Counted from the stretch's first letter, positions 11,395-23,051 are shown. The stretch is 64,000 bases of DNA from Trematomus loennbergii (GCA_012861695.1 JAAOOA010000064.1:558001-622000), one strand, 5' to 3'. Notes: generated from the sequence alone by a model not told the origin. A program made the numbers and translations.

Positions 11395-12400
11395 GTAGGT
11401 CTTTAAAAAAGAGTGTACCAAAATATAGCTATATATAAATATAATTTGTTTTATTTTTCACAGCCATGCATCATGTTTTTAGACTCCTGATATACCCCTC
11501 AGAGAACCATCACCTCCACATGGTGTTGGGGCTGAGGTACCCCTGAAAGCAGAGAGGTCAGGGTCCCTAGTTTCTGGCAGGGTCACCCTGTTGGTTCCAG
11601 GTGAGGGGTACTAGAACCTTTATAGATCAGCATTTTAGGAATCCAATTACCTTCCAAAATATATCGCCTTTCGTCTCTTCCTAACCACAATTCCTTAACC
11701 TTTGTGAAACTGCTGACTCAGTCTCAGGATGTTGAATGGGACTGATGCACACTGAGTTCAGGAGGCAGAGCTGAGGGCTTGGAGAACAGCTGTTGTTGCT
11801 CAGGTGGTCAGAAGGGGCCACAGGGACACACTGTGGAGGTTTGTCCTGACATAGGATTGGACAGTTGTGATTTAAATTCCTGTTCAATGTTGCATGGAGG
11901 CAGACAGTGTCATTGTCCATGCTTTAAAGGGGACTGTAGGGTAAGCTCTAAACATCAGAGGAGCACATTGCTCAGCCTCACTGGATTGCTCACTGCAGAT
12001 TCTGTCCTAGTCATTACTAACGGCCCAGCCCCCTACAGGTGGAAGGAGGTATCATTTGCCGTCCAACATGACTTGGGGAGGAAGGGACGGGTTATTACTG
12101 TGACCCCCAGGGTGTCTTGTAGATGGTAGGCTACTGCAGGAGTATACTGCGACACAGTAAGAGCCATCCACTTCCTGTATAACTGGAGAGAGAGCTGTGT
12201 CCACACCCTCAGTGGGTGTTGGGATCTGCTGGTATCGTGCCTCATCTCCCAGCAGCAGGAATAAGAGTCAGTCAGGTTTAGGGCCATGGTTCTCTGTGGG
12301 AAAACTGATGGTTCTCTGTGGGGTGGAACTTATACTGGACAATGTACAAATAATTCTGCAACAAGATCCAGTGACTTGATATAAGGAAAATAACCTGCTA
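11395..12400 (+). other. Intron 1 of NLR paralogue 1
   Basis: Homologous to 52328-53741 of paralogue 2, but lacking the 407 bp found there at 52643-53049. Short open frames (for example 11779-12129) appear in both copies as non-coding intron sequence. Confidence 0.7.
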
Positions 12401-12740
12401 TTTTGTCAGAGGAAGGCTGTGTTTCTCTGGCTTCAGCTCTGAGCTCCAACGCCTCCCATCTGAGAGAGCTGGACCTGAGCTGCAATCAGCTACAATCATC
12501 CAGGAGACTCATAGGCCACATTGGATTTCTCAATTGTGAGGCATTTTGGGACATTGTTGAGCTTCATATACAGCAGAGTTGGATTCAGCACCCCTTAATA
12601 CCCCTAGAAATGTTGTATAGCATGAATAAACACAAAATGCCTTTGGGGTTCTGATTTTGTGAAAATTGACCCCGTCTATCAGGAGAGAAGCTGCTTTCTG
12701 CTGGACGGGAGGATCCACTCTGCAGTCTGGAGACACTCAG
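12401..12740 (+). pseudogene. NLR paralogue 1: broken terminal LRR exon
   Basis: Homologous to the last LRR exon of paralogue 2 (58359-58532). The acceptor and first codons are gone: intron-1 sequence TTTTGTCAGA joins directly to GGAAGGCTGTG, the junction of a 4.6-kb deletion. The LRR motif LRELDLSCN is still readable. A short internal duplication (CAATCAGCTACAATCA) and a 170-bp insertion at 12512-12681 break the frame. The 3' end (LETLR then GTATGG donor at 12741) is intact. It cannot encode a complete LRR. Confidence 0.85.
12512..12681. other. 170-bp insertion in LRR exon
   Basis: Absent from paralogue 2, where GGAGACTCA runs straight into GGAGAGAAGCTG. It begins TAGGCCACATTGG and ends CCCCGTCTATCA. 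No obvious TIRs, tail or target duplication, so the origin is unknown. Confidence 0.75.
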
Positions 12741-13189
12741 GTATGGACAGACTGACTTCCTCCTATTATTCTAATTTCATCTCCTTCATCTCTGGTCTTC
12801 CATCATGAAGGACGTCTCATTTCCCTTGATTATGTTCACTGCAGTGAGTTAACCTTCAAGTCTTATTACATGGAAACAGCCATTCAGTCCAAACATCAGA
12901 ACCACTGGTTTCCTGGCTCTAGGGAGGATAATGATGGTCAGTTTATGGATTTGGTTCTGACTGAGATATCTCACCAACTGCTAAATGTGTTGAGATGAGA
13001 TTCTGTTTAACATTTATGATTCCCAGAGGGTCGATCGGGACTTTTCCACCTGCACCACCGTGACATGTGATTGAATTGATAAAGACTCTCTGATTATCTT
13101 TACATCATTTCTTCTTCTTCTTCTTCTTCTTCTCTCAAGTGCATGAGTCGGAAGAAGCAAAGTGGATTTTCTATCCTTTTTAGACTTTT
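12741..13189 (+). other. Intron sequence with (TTC)n
   Basis: Homology to paralogue 2 (58533-58830) holds to about 13037 and then stops. A TTC microsatellite lies at about 13107-13134. Confidence 0.6.
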
Positions 13190-13730
13190 CTATAATCAAT
13201 AATGTTGGATATCTTGAACACACTCATTCATTATTCTTGAAGTCACACACACTGAAGTTTACTGATCTGGTTACATTTCAAACTGCATCATGTACAGAGC
13301 AAGAGATCATCTACTTCCTAGGACACTACAGACGTTGTTCATAGACAGAGAGGGGGGGTATCATCTGAGAGGAGATCTACATCTGAAACAACTCAAGGTC
13401 AGAAGAACTCTGAGAAGAGCAGAACAATCTGGGGGGGGGGGTTTCATGGAGCGGCTTGGAGCAGGAGTTCAAACAAAGCACACATAGCATTCACTTTGAA
13501 GGATGCACAGAAACACTTCTTTGGGAAAGTATGAGAATGAAGAAAGGAGATTGAAGAGGAGAAATGATTGTAAATGTATAAATGTAAATATGTAAGTAGG
13601 AATAACTTTCAGAGATGATTGAAAGGATAATCATTGATCAGCAGGAAGTGAGGGGGATCAATAAGCATCTGCTCCCTCCTGCTCCCTTCGGACACATAGG
13701 ATTTATTATTATGATGAACATTGATAAATA
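13190..13730 (+). mobile_element. 5'-truncated LINE, RT C-terminus and 3' UTR (NLR copy 1)
   Basis: Starts AATCAATAATGTTGG and matches 61420-61960. The frames show the C-terminal end of a non-LTR reverse transcriptase ORF2 (MYRARDHLLP, then FIDREGGYHLRG). A G-run breaks the frame near 13431. The 3' UTR includes CTCCTGCTCCCTTCGGACA. In the paralogous site at 58.8-62.0 kb the LINE has its 5' half, so this copy was shortened later or by the same rearrangement. Confidence 0.75.
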
Positions 13731-13781
13731 CTTTATTCTAACAATACGCTGTTCTGTTTCTCACATGTGTTCTTCCTCCAG

Positions 13782-13828
13782 GCTGGACCATGGTGGAGAG
13801 CAGAGGTTCAGAGCAGGTGTGAGGAAGT
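13782..13828 (+). pseudogene. NLR paralogue 1: 47-nt exon preceding PRY-SPRY
   Basis: TCTTCCTCCAG precedes the exon and AAGT/GTAAGT ends it. It reads LDHGGEQRFRAGVRK in frame with the end of the preceding LRR exon (phase AG/G). Its last T joins AT of the exon at 16846 to give RKYPCGLTLD, matching the RKYACELTLD junction usual in fish NLR and TRIM B30.2 proteins. The matching exon of copy 2 is 62012-62058. Confidence 0.75.
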
Positions 13829-15253
13829 GTAAGTGTGGATCAGTCAGCTTCTCTCTAGAGCAGGGGTAGCCAACACGGTGCCCGCGGGCACTGAGTCGCC
13901 CGCAGGGGCAACGTGAGTCGCCCGCGGGGCATGTTCTAAAAATAGCTCCAAGCAAATCCAAAATGTATAAAATACACAAAACAAAAAAGGAAATGTAATT
14001 AAAAGAATCTACCCTATGCATAAACGAAACCTCAATCATAGCGAACTCTATCTACTTACTACAACTCTATATCTATCTAACACCCCTCCTCCCCCCACCC
14101 CCACAATGAATATCGACCAATCACGTTCTTGCTTGATTTGCGGGACCAGCGTTGCAGTCTGGAAGAAAAGGCACCTCCCCGCTGATGTTCCTTCTGGCAG
14201 AATCTACACAACACATCAGCCCCATTGAGCAGCCTATCATGCAGCCTATACAGCACATGAGGGGCAGAGCTTTACTCTTATGGAATGCCATTTAAGCCAA
14301 AATTAAATAAATAAATAAATAAATACATAAATAATTAAATAAATACATATATATATAAATAGCCTATGAAATACATTCTGAAATAAATAAATGAGGCAAT
14401 AAATATGTATACATGTACATTTAAATACACATTTATTTATTTCATGGGACTTTTATTTCATAATGACACATTTATTTATTTCAGGGGACTTGTATTTCAT
14501 AATGAGACATTTCCATTTCTTATATGCAAATGAACGGGGCGTGGTTAGCTCACAGATCCAGACCAAAGCAACAGCACCGCAACACTGACTCAATAGCTCT
14601 TGTTTCACACTCAGCCTGGTTTAGCTCTGGTTCTTCCTGTTTCAGCCGCAGCGGAGCCGGCTCTAAACACGAACACCGGTTCTTAGCTGACCCCACTTGG
14701 CTGCCCGGCAAGAACCAAGAACCACGCTCACGTCGGAAGGGGGCGAGATAACCTGAGCCATAATAACAGTTTATGGCGAGTACGGAAAATGAAAGTTGTA
14801 ACAAGCAGTAGCGCTGAGCAAAGTGACTAGAACGCAACCACACACTTATAAACAAACACACTTTATAAAGTCAGGCAACACTAACCAGGCTTCGTGTGAT
14901 TCTGTTTATTTGTACCTTACTTTGACCATCCGTTCGCTGTTATTGATCATTGTGGAGAGCAGGCAGACGTTTTGTTTTGTATTATAGCAGCTATCAGATG
15001 GAATCAATACATGGGCTGCCCAGGTTGTCATGTCCGACTATCACAAGTAGAATCATAATGAAAAGGTCAAATGTGCCTGTAGAAAACGGCTTATGCCACA
15101 ATAGGATAGCAACAAGTAGTCAAGATAGTCAGTTCAGCTTCGGTTGCTGTTGCATAACTGCGGTCAACTCAGCCGTCTCTCGCTTCGCTTGGTCAAATCA
15201 GCAGCTATTCATTTTGAGTGCGCAATTAATAGCGCCTTTACGGTAAACTGACA

Positions 15254-15770
15254 CTGTTTGACTCAGTCCTAGTTTGACTGCTACAATCAAATGAAGTAGG
15301 CTACTTTTACTGTGTACTTTTTGGGTAATACTCTCTCAAAGTCCCTGAGAACAAACTCATGCCACTTCTGCTATATTTGATGAGATAAAATGATTTGTAT
15401 CCATAAGTTCTTAATAAAATTGGTACTGTTGGACTCAGTACTTGTTAGACTACTACCACAAATACAATGAAGTAGGCCTACTTTTATTGTGTACTTGTTG
15501 AGTAATACTCTGTCAAACTCCCTTCCCGAGTACAATCATGCATGTTTTTAGCTATATTTGATGAGAGATAAAATGATATTTTGCCAAAAGTTCTTAGTTA
15601 AATTGATAGCCTACTGGACTCAGTACTACTTGGACTACTACCACAAGTACAATCAAGTACTTTTACTGTGTACTTTTTGAGTAATACTAGGTCAAACTCC
15701 TGTCCTGAGTACATTCTTTCATGTATTCTGCTATCTTTGATAAGAGATGATATCTATATTTCAGGTATTT
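15254..15770 (+). repeat. Tandem repeat, ~2.8 units of 172-185 bp
   Basis: GACTCAGT anchors recur at 15260, 15432 and 15617, each followed by GACTACTACCACAA-like and TACTTTTACTGTGTACTTTT blocks. The same three anchors occur in copy 2 at 63504, 63674 and 63861. An inverted unit is at 16366-16500. Confidence 0.8.
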
Positions 15771-16162
15771 ATTTAAATAAGAAGTGACCTTTGAATAAAT
15801 ATTGCAAACAAAGCTTATATCACCTGCAGGCTTAGCCAGTGTGTATTTCTTCCTGCACTACAAGATTTTGATGTGTACACATCTGGGCCATTTATTGTGT
15901 AATCTCTCCAAACATATACAAATGCCTGTAATGGAGTCAAAAAGGTGCAGTAGAAGGACTTTAGCAGATCCATAAGAGGCCAACAAGAGTGACTGGGTGT
16001 GTCACTGTGCTGAAGGAAGGTTGTGAACAGCTATCCAGGATAGTCTCTAAAGACTTTCCAAGGGGTAACAATGCTGCTGCTGGAGTACTGATGTAGTGGA
16101 TCTAGTGTTGATGTCATCGGTCTACCTTCTCCTCTTAAAATACTCTGTCTATGATTATCTGT

Positions 16163-16322
16163 ACATTACATTACATTACATTACATTACATTACATGTCG
16201 CTTTTATCCAAAGCGACTTACATACATTCAGTACTGTGGACAATCCCCACAGGAGCAATTTGGGGTGAAGTGTCCTCCCCTGATTCGAAGTCCAGCACAC
16301 TATCCACTGAGCCACAGCCTCC
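16163..16322 (-). mobile_element. tRNA-derived SINE, inverted
   Basis: The (TACAT)n tail comes first, then CGCTTTTATCCAAAGCG, a B box (minus strand GGACTTCGAATC) and an A box (TGTGGCTCAGTGG). It sits between the tandem unit array and its inverted unit, so it inserted into the hAT-like element. Confidence 0.85.
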
Positions 16323-16845
16323 CAGTATTGTGAACGCTTTTAACGCTTATTAAATATAGCAGAAAACATGCATTATTCTACTCAGGAGGGGAGTTTGACA
16401 GGGGATCACTCAAACACTTTATTGTACTTGTGGGAGTAGTCCAAGTAGTACTGACTCCAACAGTCCCAATTGTATTAAGAACTTATGGCAAAATACCAAA
16501 ATACCAAAATACATCATGTTCTTTGAGTAAACACTGAAGGGGTCCCACAGACCCAAACAGACACAAAGGTTAAAGGTTAGCATGTCATCATGTTAAAATG
16601 TGCTAAATATATACACTGCAAGAAACAACAAAAAGAGGAGTAAAAGTAGCTCACGACTTGTTTTATTTTTTGAAAGTAGCCCTCACCCTAAAAAAGGTTG
16701 GAGACCCCTCTTAGAGACACAGATGATGGAGGTGCTATTTATTCATTAGAACATGACCTCTTGAAGCTTTATAGAAAGATCACTGACAGAGAGGAAAGCC
16801 TTCAGGTGAGTCTGGTGATAAACTGCTGTCTGTGTCTCTCCTCAG

Positions 16846-17431
16846 ATCCCTGTGGACTCACCCTGGACTCAAACACAGTGAACAGGTTCCTCATCTGTCT
16901 GAGGACAACTGGAAGGTGACACGTGTGGAGGAGAGGCAGCCATATCCTAATCATCCAGAGAGGTTTGAGCGCAGGCCTCAGCTGATGTGCAGAGAAGCTC
17001 TGACTGGTCGCTGTTACTGGGAGGTCGAGTGGAGAGGAGGGTTAATATAGCAGTGACTTACAGAGGAATCAGGAGGAAAGGAGTCGGAGATGAATGTGGT
17101 TTGGAGTGAATGATCAGTCCTGGATTCTGATCTGCTCTGATAGAGGTTACTCTGTCTGTCACAATAAGAGAGAAACAAACATCTCCTCCTCCCCCTCTCC
17201 CTCCTCCTCCTCCCCCCTCCTCCCTCCTCCTCCTCCTCCTCCTCCTCTCCTCTAGAGAGTAGCCAGTGTATCTGGATCATGCTGCTGGCTCTCTCTCCTT
17301 CTACAGAGTCTCCTCCTCCTCACTGATCCTCCTCCACACCTTCAGAGCCACATTCACTGAACCTCTCTATGCTGGGTTACGTTAGATGTTTCCTCCTCAG
17401 TGTCTCTGTGTCCTCTGTGTCCTCTGTAGGA
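16846..17431 (+). pseudogene. NLR paralogue 1: PRY-SPRY (B30.2) exon, frameshifted
   Basis: After a CTCTCCTCAG acceptor the exon encodes PRY (CGLTLDSNTVNRF), then HLSEDNWKVTRVEE in a second frame, RPQLMCREALTGRCYWEVEW, and SPRY pieces (VTYRGIRRKGVG; QSWILICSDRGYSV; and [11 protein letters not shown] in other frames). At least two single-base shifts (about 16886 and 17042) and a pyrimidine expansion at 17180-17253 break it. B30.2 domains form the ligand-binding C-terminus of fish NLR-C and TRIM proteins. As written no complete domain can be made. Confidence 0.85.
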
Positions 17432-17462
17432 GGGACCACTTCCTGTCCTGGGTCACTGATGT

Positions 17463-17824
17463 TTTAAAGGAGGCTTCTCTGTTCCTCCTCCTCCTCCTCC
17501 TCCTCCTCCTCCTCCTCCTCTCCTCCTGCTTCCTCCTCCTCTTCCTCTCCTCCTGCTCCTCCTCCTCTCCTCCTCCTCCTCCTCTCCTCCTCCTCCTCCT
17601 CCTTCTCCTCCTGCTCCTCCTCTCCTCCTCTCCTGCTCCTCTCTCTCCTCCTCCTCCTCCTCCTCTCCTCTCCTCCTCTCTTCCTCCTCCTCCTCCTGCT
17701 CCTCCTCTCCTCTCTCTCCTCCTCCTCCTCTCCTCCTCCTCTCCTCCTCCTCCTCTCTCCTCCTCTCCTCCTCTCCTCTCCTCCTCTCCTCCTCCTCCTC
17801 TCCTCTCTCCTCCTCCTCCTCTCT
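17463..17824 (+). repeat. Long (CCT/CTC)n pyrimidine tract
   Basis: About 360 bp of almost pure TCC/CTC repeats in the former 3' part of NLR copy 1. The Leu/Ser/Pro-rich and Glu/Arg/Gly-rich open frames across it on both strands are composition artefacts. Polypurine/polypyrimidine strands like this can form H-DNA. Confidence 0.9.
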
Positions 17825-19063
17825 ATCTTGCAGCATCAAATAATTATGACATTGACTTCAAAATGTAGCTTTTCACTATTTTCGACCATATATAGCAATT
17901 GTTCATGTTTGCTCTAATAAATGCAGTTTTTCTGGTGTCTTTACAAATGCATCCTGTTTTTGAGAATCATTGATCTATTCCATAAAGAAAAAACACCCCA
18001 CAAGCAATGGCATTACGTAAAGAAACATTTAAAGAGTTAACATTCTGATAATGAATGAATATTGGTATTTGGTAGTTATGATAAGGGTGGTTAAGGATCT
18101 TAGCATTTCACTTCAATACATTTTTCGGGGGCTGACTTTTTTCTCTAAGGACATCAGAGCAACTCTTTTATAAGGTCTAAAACTAACCGGTCTGTCAAAA
18201 TATCCAGTCAGTACCAACAATGCCACCCCCAATATAAAATCATCTATAATTTGACCTAAGGTCCACATGTGCAACTAAATAAACAAGCACCATTTGCTGA
18301 AGAAAGACTGATATTTGTTCAACAGCTCAGAGAAGTAGTAGTTCATTTGTCAATAGCCATAACCTAGGTATGAAAAGTTTTTGAACACTATATAAGTGCA
18401 TTTTCAGCGGTATTAACAATAGGTACTTCAGCAGCCCAAGATTTCAAAAGGTCAAATGATGAGTTTAGTCTCTTTAAAATGTGACGGTACATAGATTTTG
18501 GTCTAAACTTTACAATGATATATTACTTTAAGCTTTTGGAGTAGGTTGCCCTCTTTCATACTGGCTCTATGCGTAAACATGTAGAATTTTTTTGAAAGAA
18601 TTGCAATGATATAGGGTTGAAATAAGGAGTAATAGCATATAGAAAGCTTATATTCTTGCAATGCTATAATGCATTTTTCAAAACTATAGACCTTTAAAAG
18701 TCACTATGAGACATGGTCCATCTACATTGGCACAACCAACCCCCTGGCTCATTAACTAAGTATAGTTTATAACCTCAATGATTGAGTTATACATTCATAT
18801 GTTATCAATTCATCTGTTCATTGCTTTCACGATGATGAATAGCTTAACTGTTATTTTTACACAACAGTAAGAAAATACCAATTCAAATGTCCAGAGGCAT
18901 AGACATTACATACACAATGATATAAAACAGAAAAACAACAAATCCTCATATTTACAAAGCTGGACTTATTTATAAATATTGTTATTGCTTCATCAATTGA
19001 ATTGATGTAATATCTCAAAGTGAGAGTATTCACAGAGAGGCACAACTTAAAGATCAGACAGAA
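17825..19063. other. No gene seen
   Basis: AT-rich unique-looking sequence. An AATAAA at about 17916 could be a relic poly(A) signal of the NLR copy. No coding motif on either strand. Confidence 0.45.
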
Positions 19064-19249
19064 TGGCCGTTTCTCAATGTCGAGTAAACCTGCTGCAGAG
19101 CCACTATTTCAAGTATACTACGTCATCGAGTGGCGCCGAATGCTGGGCATTTAACATGCATTTAAACAGTCATTCGGCGCCACTCGATGACGTAGCATAC
19201 TTGAAATAGTGGCTCTGCAGCAGGTTTACTCGACATTGAGAAACGGCCA
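19064..19249. mobile_element. Hairpin MITE, 79-bp arms
   Basis: The left arm 19064-19142 (TGGCCGTTTCTCAATGTCGA...) and the right arm 19171-19249 are reverse complements with one visible mismatch (GTATAC against GTATGC) and a 28-nt loop. There is no coding sequence. Such near-perfect arms suggest recent insertion or strong conversion. Confidence 0.9.
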
Positions 19250-21026
19250 CAAACTGACTGAGCAGCTCCATCGGCTCCTGTGTTCACTGGTAAGTTTCTA
19301 ATGCGTACAAGAACGTTTATTTTCCATATCCCCTTAGGGGCTCTGTATGTTGCAATATATTTACAAAATGTTTTGACAGCAGCATTTGTTTTCCTCGAAG
19401 GGAAACCAAACAGTGCAGCTGATCATAGTTTTAGCTGGTGCTTTCAGGAAGATTACAGCTAAATACAAGCTACAGTATGACAACCAATGAGCAATACTAG
19501 TCCCTCTCATGTGCATTTGGAAAGTAACAAATGTGCGTCTGTTCACCCATTTTTTAAATCATGCATTTCTGCTCTACCCTGTCACCTGTTTCTCTATTAG
19601 AGTACCAGGATGTAGACAGAAGCCGCAACCAAAGTACCCATTAAACTGTGTGGTGTTTTGCATTGTAGGTCTTGCCTTTGAGTCTACACAGCAACAAAGT
19701 CCAACAGCTTTGCTGTTCACACAGGTTCCATTTTCCCTCCAAGACACCTTTGGATGCCAATGTTTTTGCCTGATCAACAAAGGGTCTGAGAAAAATAGAC
19801 ACGACAGACTCATGGGAACCAAACCAAAGACCTGTAAGCATTACATTCTGGCGGGCGGTGCGCGCTTTGTGACGTGCACAACATGTGACAAACAACAAAA
19901 ACGTGTGAGTTTTAACAACATGTTTATTTATTGACTTTTCATTCCTGTATGGCAATATTCATTTTGCACAAAGATGGCACTGTTTGTCAGAGCACTTCAT
20001 CCTTCTGGGTTATATATAGAGGATATTACCTTATTTTTTTAACACGGTTTTTATTGTGAAATACATGCCTTGTACATGCCATAGTGTTGGATGATTTATC
20101 CGACTAAGATATTTTAATTAGGTAGAAAATAGTGATATTACAGTGTAAAAGTCCTGCATTTGTGGCACCCCTGGGATGTGTGACCACATTCATATAATTA
20201 TTATTATTATATTTAGAGTTAGAACATGCATTTATTTTGTACATCTGTTATTTTCATTTCACTAACGGGGTCGATAGATGCAGTAAGTAGTGAGGCGGAA
20301 CGTTTGTGTTCGATTCATAATAGTTCCGGGGGACCGATTAAATCGACGGACGTTCCCGGGGTTTCCTCAGAAGTAATCTGGAAGGAAACTGAACACAACG
20401 TGTCCTCATTACTTCTGTTTCACCTGCACCATACAGGTTGGTAAACTGTGCATAAATCACAATGAATCCCCATAAGGTTTGCGAAGATAATATGTAACGG
20501 CCCGCTAACAGTTAAAGACTTTGTAGCGCTGTTTACATGTAAAACCGTTAAATAGTGTGTGTGTATTAGCCTAGCTTCCCCGGTACGGCGCCATTTTGGG
20601 GACAACGTGATCTGACGCAGTAAGGATACAAGTTTGTCAGTATATCTGAAGGCTCCCGTACACTGAGTATTTACATGCATGTATAGTGATTGTGAGTTTG
20701 TAATAAATATGTACTTTGTAAGGGTTATAAGTTAGTTACTGTTGGTAAAACAGTAAGGTTGTTTGTTACACTTAAATATGTTTCAGTAATGCATTTTAGT
20801 GACCTGCCATTAATGGCAGAAGGTAAATAGTCAACATGACAGGTTAGAGGGGTCATGAAATACTACTTTTAAGTGAAAGTAAAAAGAAGAGTAGTATTAA
20901 ATACAGGTTAATACTGTATACAAATGTATTTAAGGTACACAGATGTTATTGAATGTGAATTCTGGGGTTATAAGTGGGTTTAAGTTGTAACATTTAGGTA
21001 ACACTTTGAGTGCAGTTCACCTGAGT
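19250..21026. other. Unassigned interval with promoter-like patch
   Basis: A donor-like TTCACTGGTAAGTTT lies at about 19284. An open frame at 19509-19934 has no recognised motif. At 20576-20600, CGGCGCCATTTTGGGG contains a YY1-type site (minus strand AAAATGGCGCC) in a locally CpG-rich patch. This may be the promoter of the decayed BEN gene or of the gag-bearing element. Function unknown. Confidence 0.35.
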
Positions 21027-21476
21027 ATGGCATCTTTTAATTTGGAGTCAGATCTAAAGGCTGTCATTGTGGATGAGTTGATGGAAAGGGGTAATCTTGT
21101 GCTGCCTGCACCGTCTGATGCTTTGCCTAAAACTGGGAAGACTCAGAAGCTTGAGGCGGAGCCTTCAGCTGCTCAGGCAGAGGGTGGTGACAGTGAGGAC
21201 GACGGGCGGTTTACACCACCGCTCACGTTGCCTCGCCATGAACCTCTATTCCCTGGTAGCTCCGTAGACTCCCGAGAGGAAACTAAAGGTCCGTCTCGCA
21301 CGTCTCCAGTTAGAGGCAACAGACAGAGAGCAGAGCAGGCAGACACAGTTCCAGCTGGAAGTCAGGAAGCAGTAGCTGCTCTTTCGTTGGAGGAAAGTCT
21401 TGACTATGACTCCGTTAAAACTGCCATCCTCAGAGTGTACAAACTCGTTCCCGAAGCTTACCATCAGAAAAATTAG
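21027..21476 (+). pseudogene. gag N-terminal fragment of a Gmr1/SCAN-type Gypsy element
   Basis: A 149-residue frame starts MASFNLESDLKAVIVDEL and has an acidic low-complexity middle. It ends with SLDYDSVKTAIL and RVYKLVPEAYHQK, the start of the SCAN-like capsid C-terminal domain known from Gmr1-like Gypsy gag. It stops exactly where the helix bundle should continue, so it is truncated. No LTR or pol was found beside it. It is a retroelement relic or a capture of one. Confidence 0.65.
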
Positions 21477-21723
21477 TTGTGTGTTTTTAGTATGGCCACC
21501 CTTGTGTGGAGTGAGTCTGTTAGTCCTTCGAGTCCTTCGAGACGTTTAGAGTCCTTCAATATTTTACTCAGTATTTAGTAGTTGTCAGAAATAGCCAGAA
21601 ATGGACACCCTGGGGTAAAGTAAATGTACCCTGAAAACAAAGCACTTGGATCAAATGTATTCAGTTACTGTTGTATTATACGATGTTGCCTTTGTCTAAT
21701 TGGGCTTTTATCCATGTTTCCAG

Positions 21724-23051
21724 AAAATACAGAAGAAGCAAAAGAAAAGATCTCTTGGCCATATTGCAGGAGAGGAAAAAAGAAACCAATTGTCTCCACT
21801 CTGCCCAACACAAACAAAACAATGCAGAGAATATACTCCCTCCGATGACTCCGATGATGATGGAGCGGTTGTGCCTCAACAACTCTTTGAGGAGGCAAAG
21901 CTGAAACAACGCCTCTATCACAAGAAATTGAACGAAATGAGTGCAACTGAATGAAAACCAAAGAAAGTAAGTCATAAGGTTTTTAGTTAAAGTATATATG
22001 TATGGCATATTATGATAGACAAATCATAAACGTTTTCTATTGTTATTGAGTCATGAAATGATTATATTCCCAAAGTGTCAGCGTTTCAGTTCATTGTGTG
22101 ATGTGATATTTAAGTGTACTTTTGTCAAAGTTGCATGGGATGAGGCTGCTACTTGTTTAAGTTACATCATTACAATATACCATCCAGATACGAGCTTTCA
22201 GTGATTGCTGAATATTAACAACATGTGTGCAAGTGGACTACGACTATAGACAACGAACTACTAGATGTTACTTAATATTAGTTTTTCTTGTAAGTTAGCT
22301 CCTCATAACATATTCCCTTCTGTCTTAGGCTGGAGGAGCAGGAGAAAGTGACACACTGCGTGTTTTAAATATCAAGTTGCAGCAACATCTTTTCAAACAG
22401 CTGAACCCCACAGCAGATGAAAGTAGTGGTGAGATTGATTTGTGTTGTTCTTATTACACGGTCCTTATAGGATGCCATTTGATCAACATGTTGAATTTGT
22501 CATGGTTGATTCCTGAAAGAAATGTGATAGTCAAAGATTGAAGAATTATTTAATTACATCAAATGTTTTCTGTAATTATGAACCATTTTATCTTAAAATA
22601 ATGTTTCCACTAATGAACAATTATGATGCAAACAATATGTGTTTGAACAAGTTTTGTCCCATAATATAATTGTATAGACTTTCATAGACTAGTTTCCAGA
22701 AATGGGAATAAACTGTCTCTACTTGCTCGGCTAAGCGCTAAGCCATTTTTAACTTTTGAGAGATGTTTTTTACGATGAGTTCAGCGGCACCTCTCAGCAT
22801 CCATTTGACATCAAACTCTAACAATAAAAATAGTTTTAAGCTGTTTGATCTTTTATGGGGTTAATCATCTTTTATATTTTTACAGAAAGTGACAATGAAA
22901 GAAAGAAAGAAAGCCTGTAAGACTTAAAAAGGTTTATGATGCTTACTTTTATTGGTTCGTATGTTTTCAATCACTTTTCAAATTGGTGACATGGTGGCTT
23001 GTCTCCTCTCTTCCTGTCAAAGATCCCGGTGCCCAAAGAAGACCATCATTG
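21724..23051 (+). pseudogene. Small upstream exons, possibly of a BEN-domain gene
   Basis: Four exon-like blocks with consensus splice sites: 21724-21966 (KIQKKQKKRSLG, an acidic SDDSDDD stretch, then EEAKLKQRLYHKKLNE coiled coil, TGA at 21952 before the donor), 22329-22428 (LRVLNIKLQQHLFKQLNP), 22886-22916 and 23023-23051. The last three join in one open frame. A Lys-rich/acidic plus coiled-coil N-terminus is typical of BEN-domain proteins, and a BEN exon follows at 25095. The link is by context and is not proven. The stop in the first block and phase loss at the end indicate decay. Confidence 0.4.

Larger units (their letters stand above)
13861..16709. mobile_element. hAT-like element (2.85 kb) in the intron before PRY-SPRY
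   Basis: The left end CAGGGGTAGCCAACACGG and the right end AAAGGTTGGAGACCCCT form hAT-type inverted termini. CTCTAGAG precedes the left end and CTCTTAGAG spans the right end, a decayed 8-bp duplication. Around 14107-14226 a fragment with CLICGTSVAVWKK resembles the BED finger start of GTF2IRD2-like hAT transposases, quickly broken. It also carries (AAAT)n, a 3-unit repeat (15254-15770), a SINE and an inverted repeat unit (16366-16500). The same element occupies the same site in copy 2 from 62091. Confidence 0.75.

Noticed and set aside
11681..12379. Open frames inside NLR intron 1, conserved in both copies
   Set aside because: Conserved only because the duplication is recent; frames are broken differently in each copy and show no motif.
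17386..17868. 160-codon plus-strand and 128-codon minus-strand open frames
   Set aside because: They consist of Leu/Ser/Pro or Glu/Arg/Gly runs from a (CCT)n tract; this is composition with no gene signal.
19509..19934. 141-codon open frame as a gene
   Set aside because: No recognisable domain, no conserved motif, and a similar-length frame on the opposite strand; left as unassigned.
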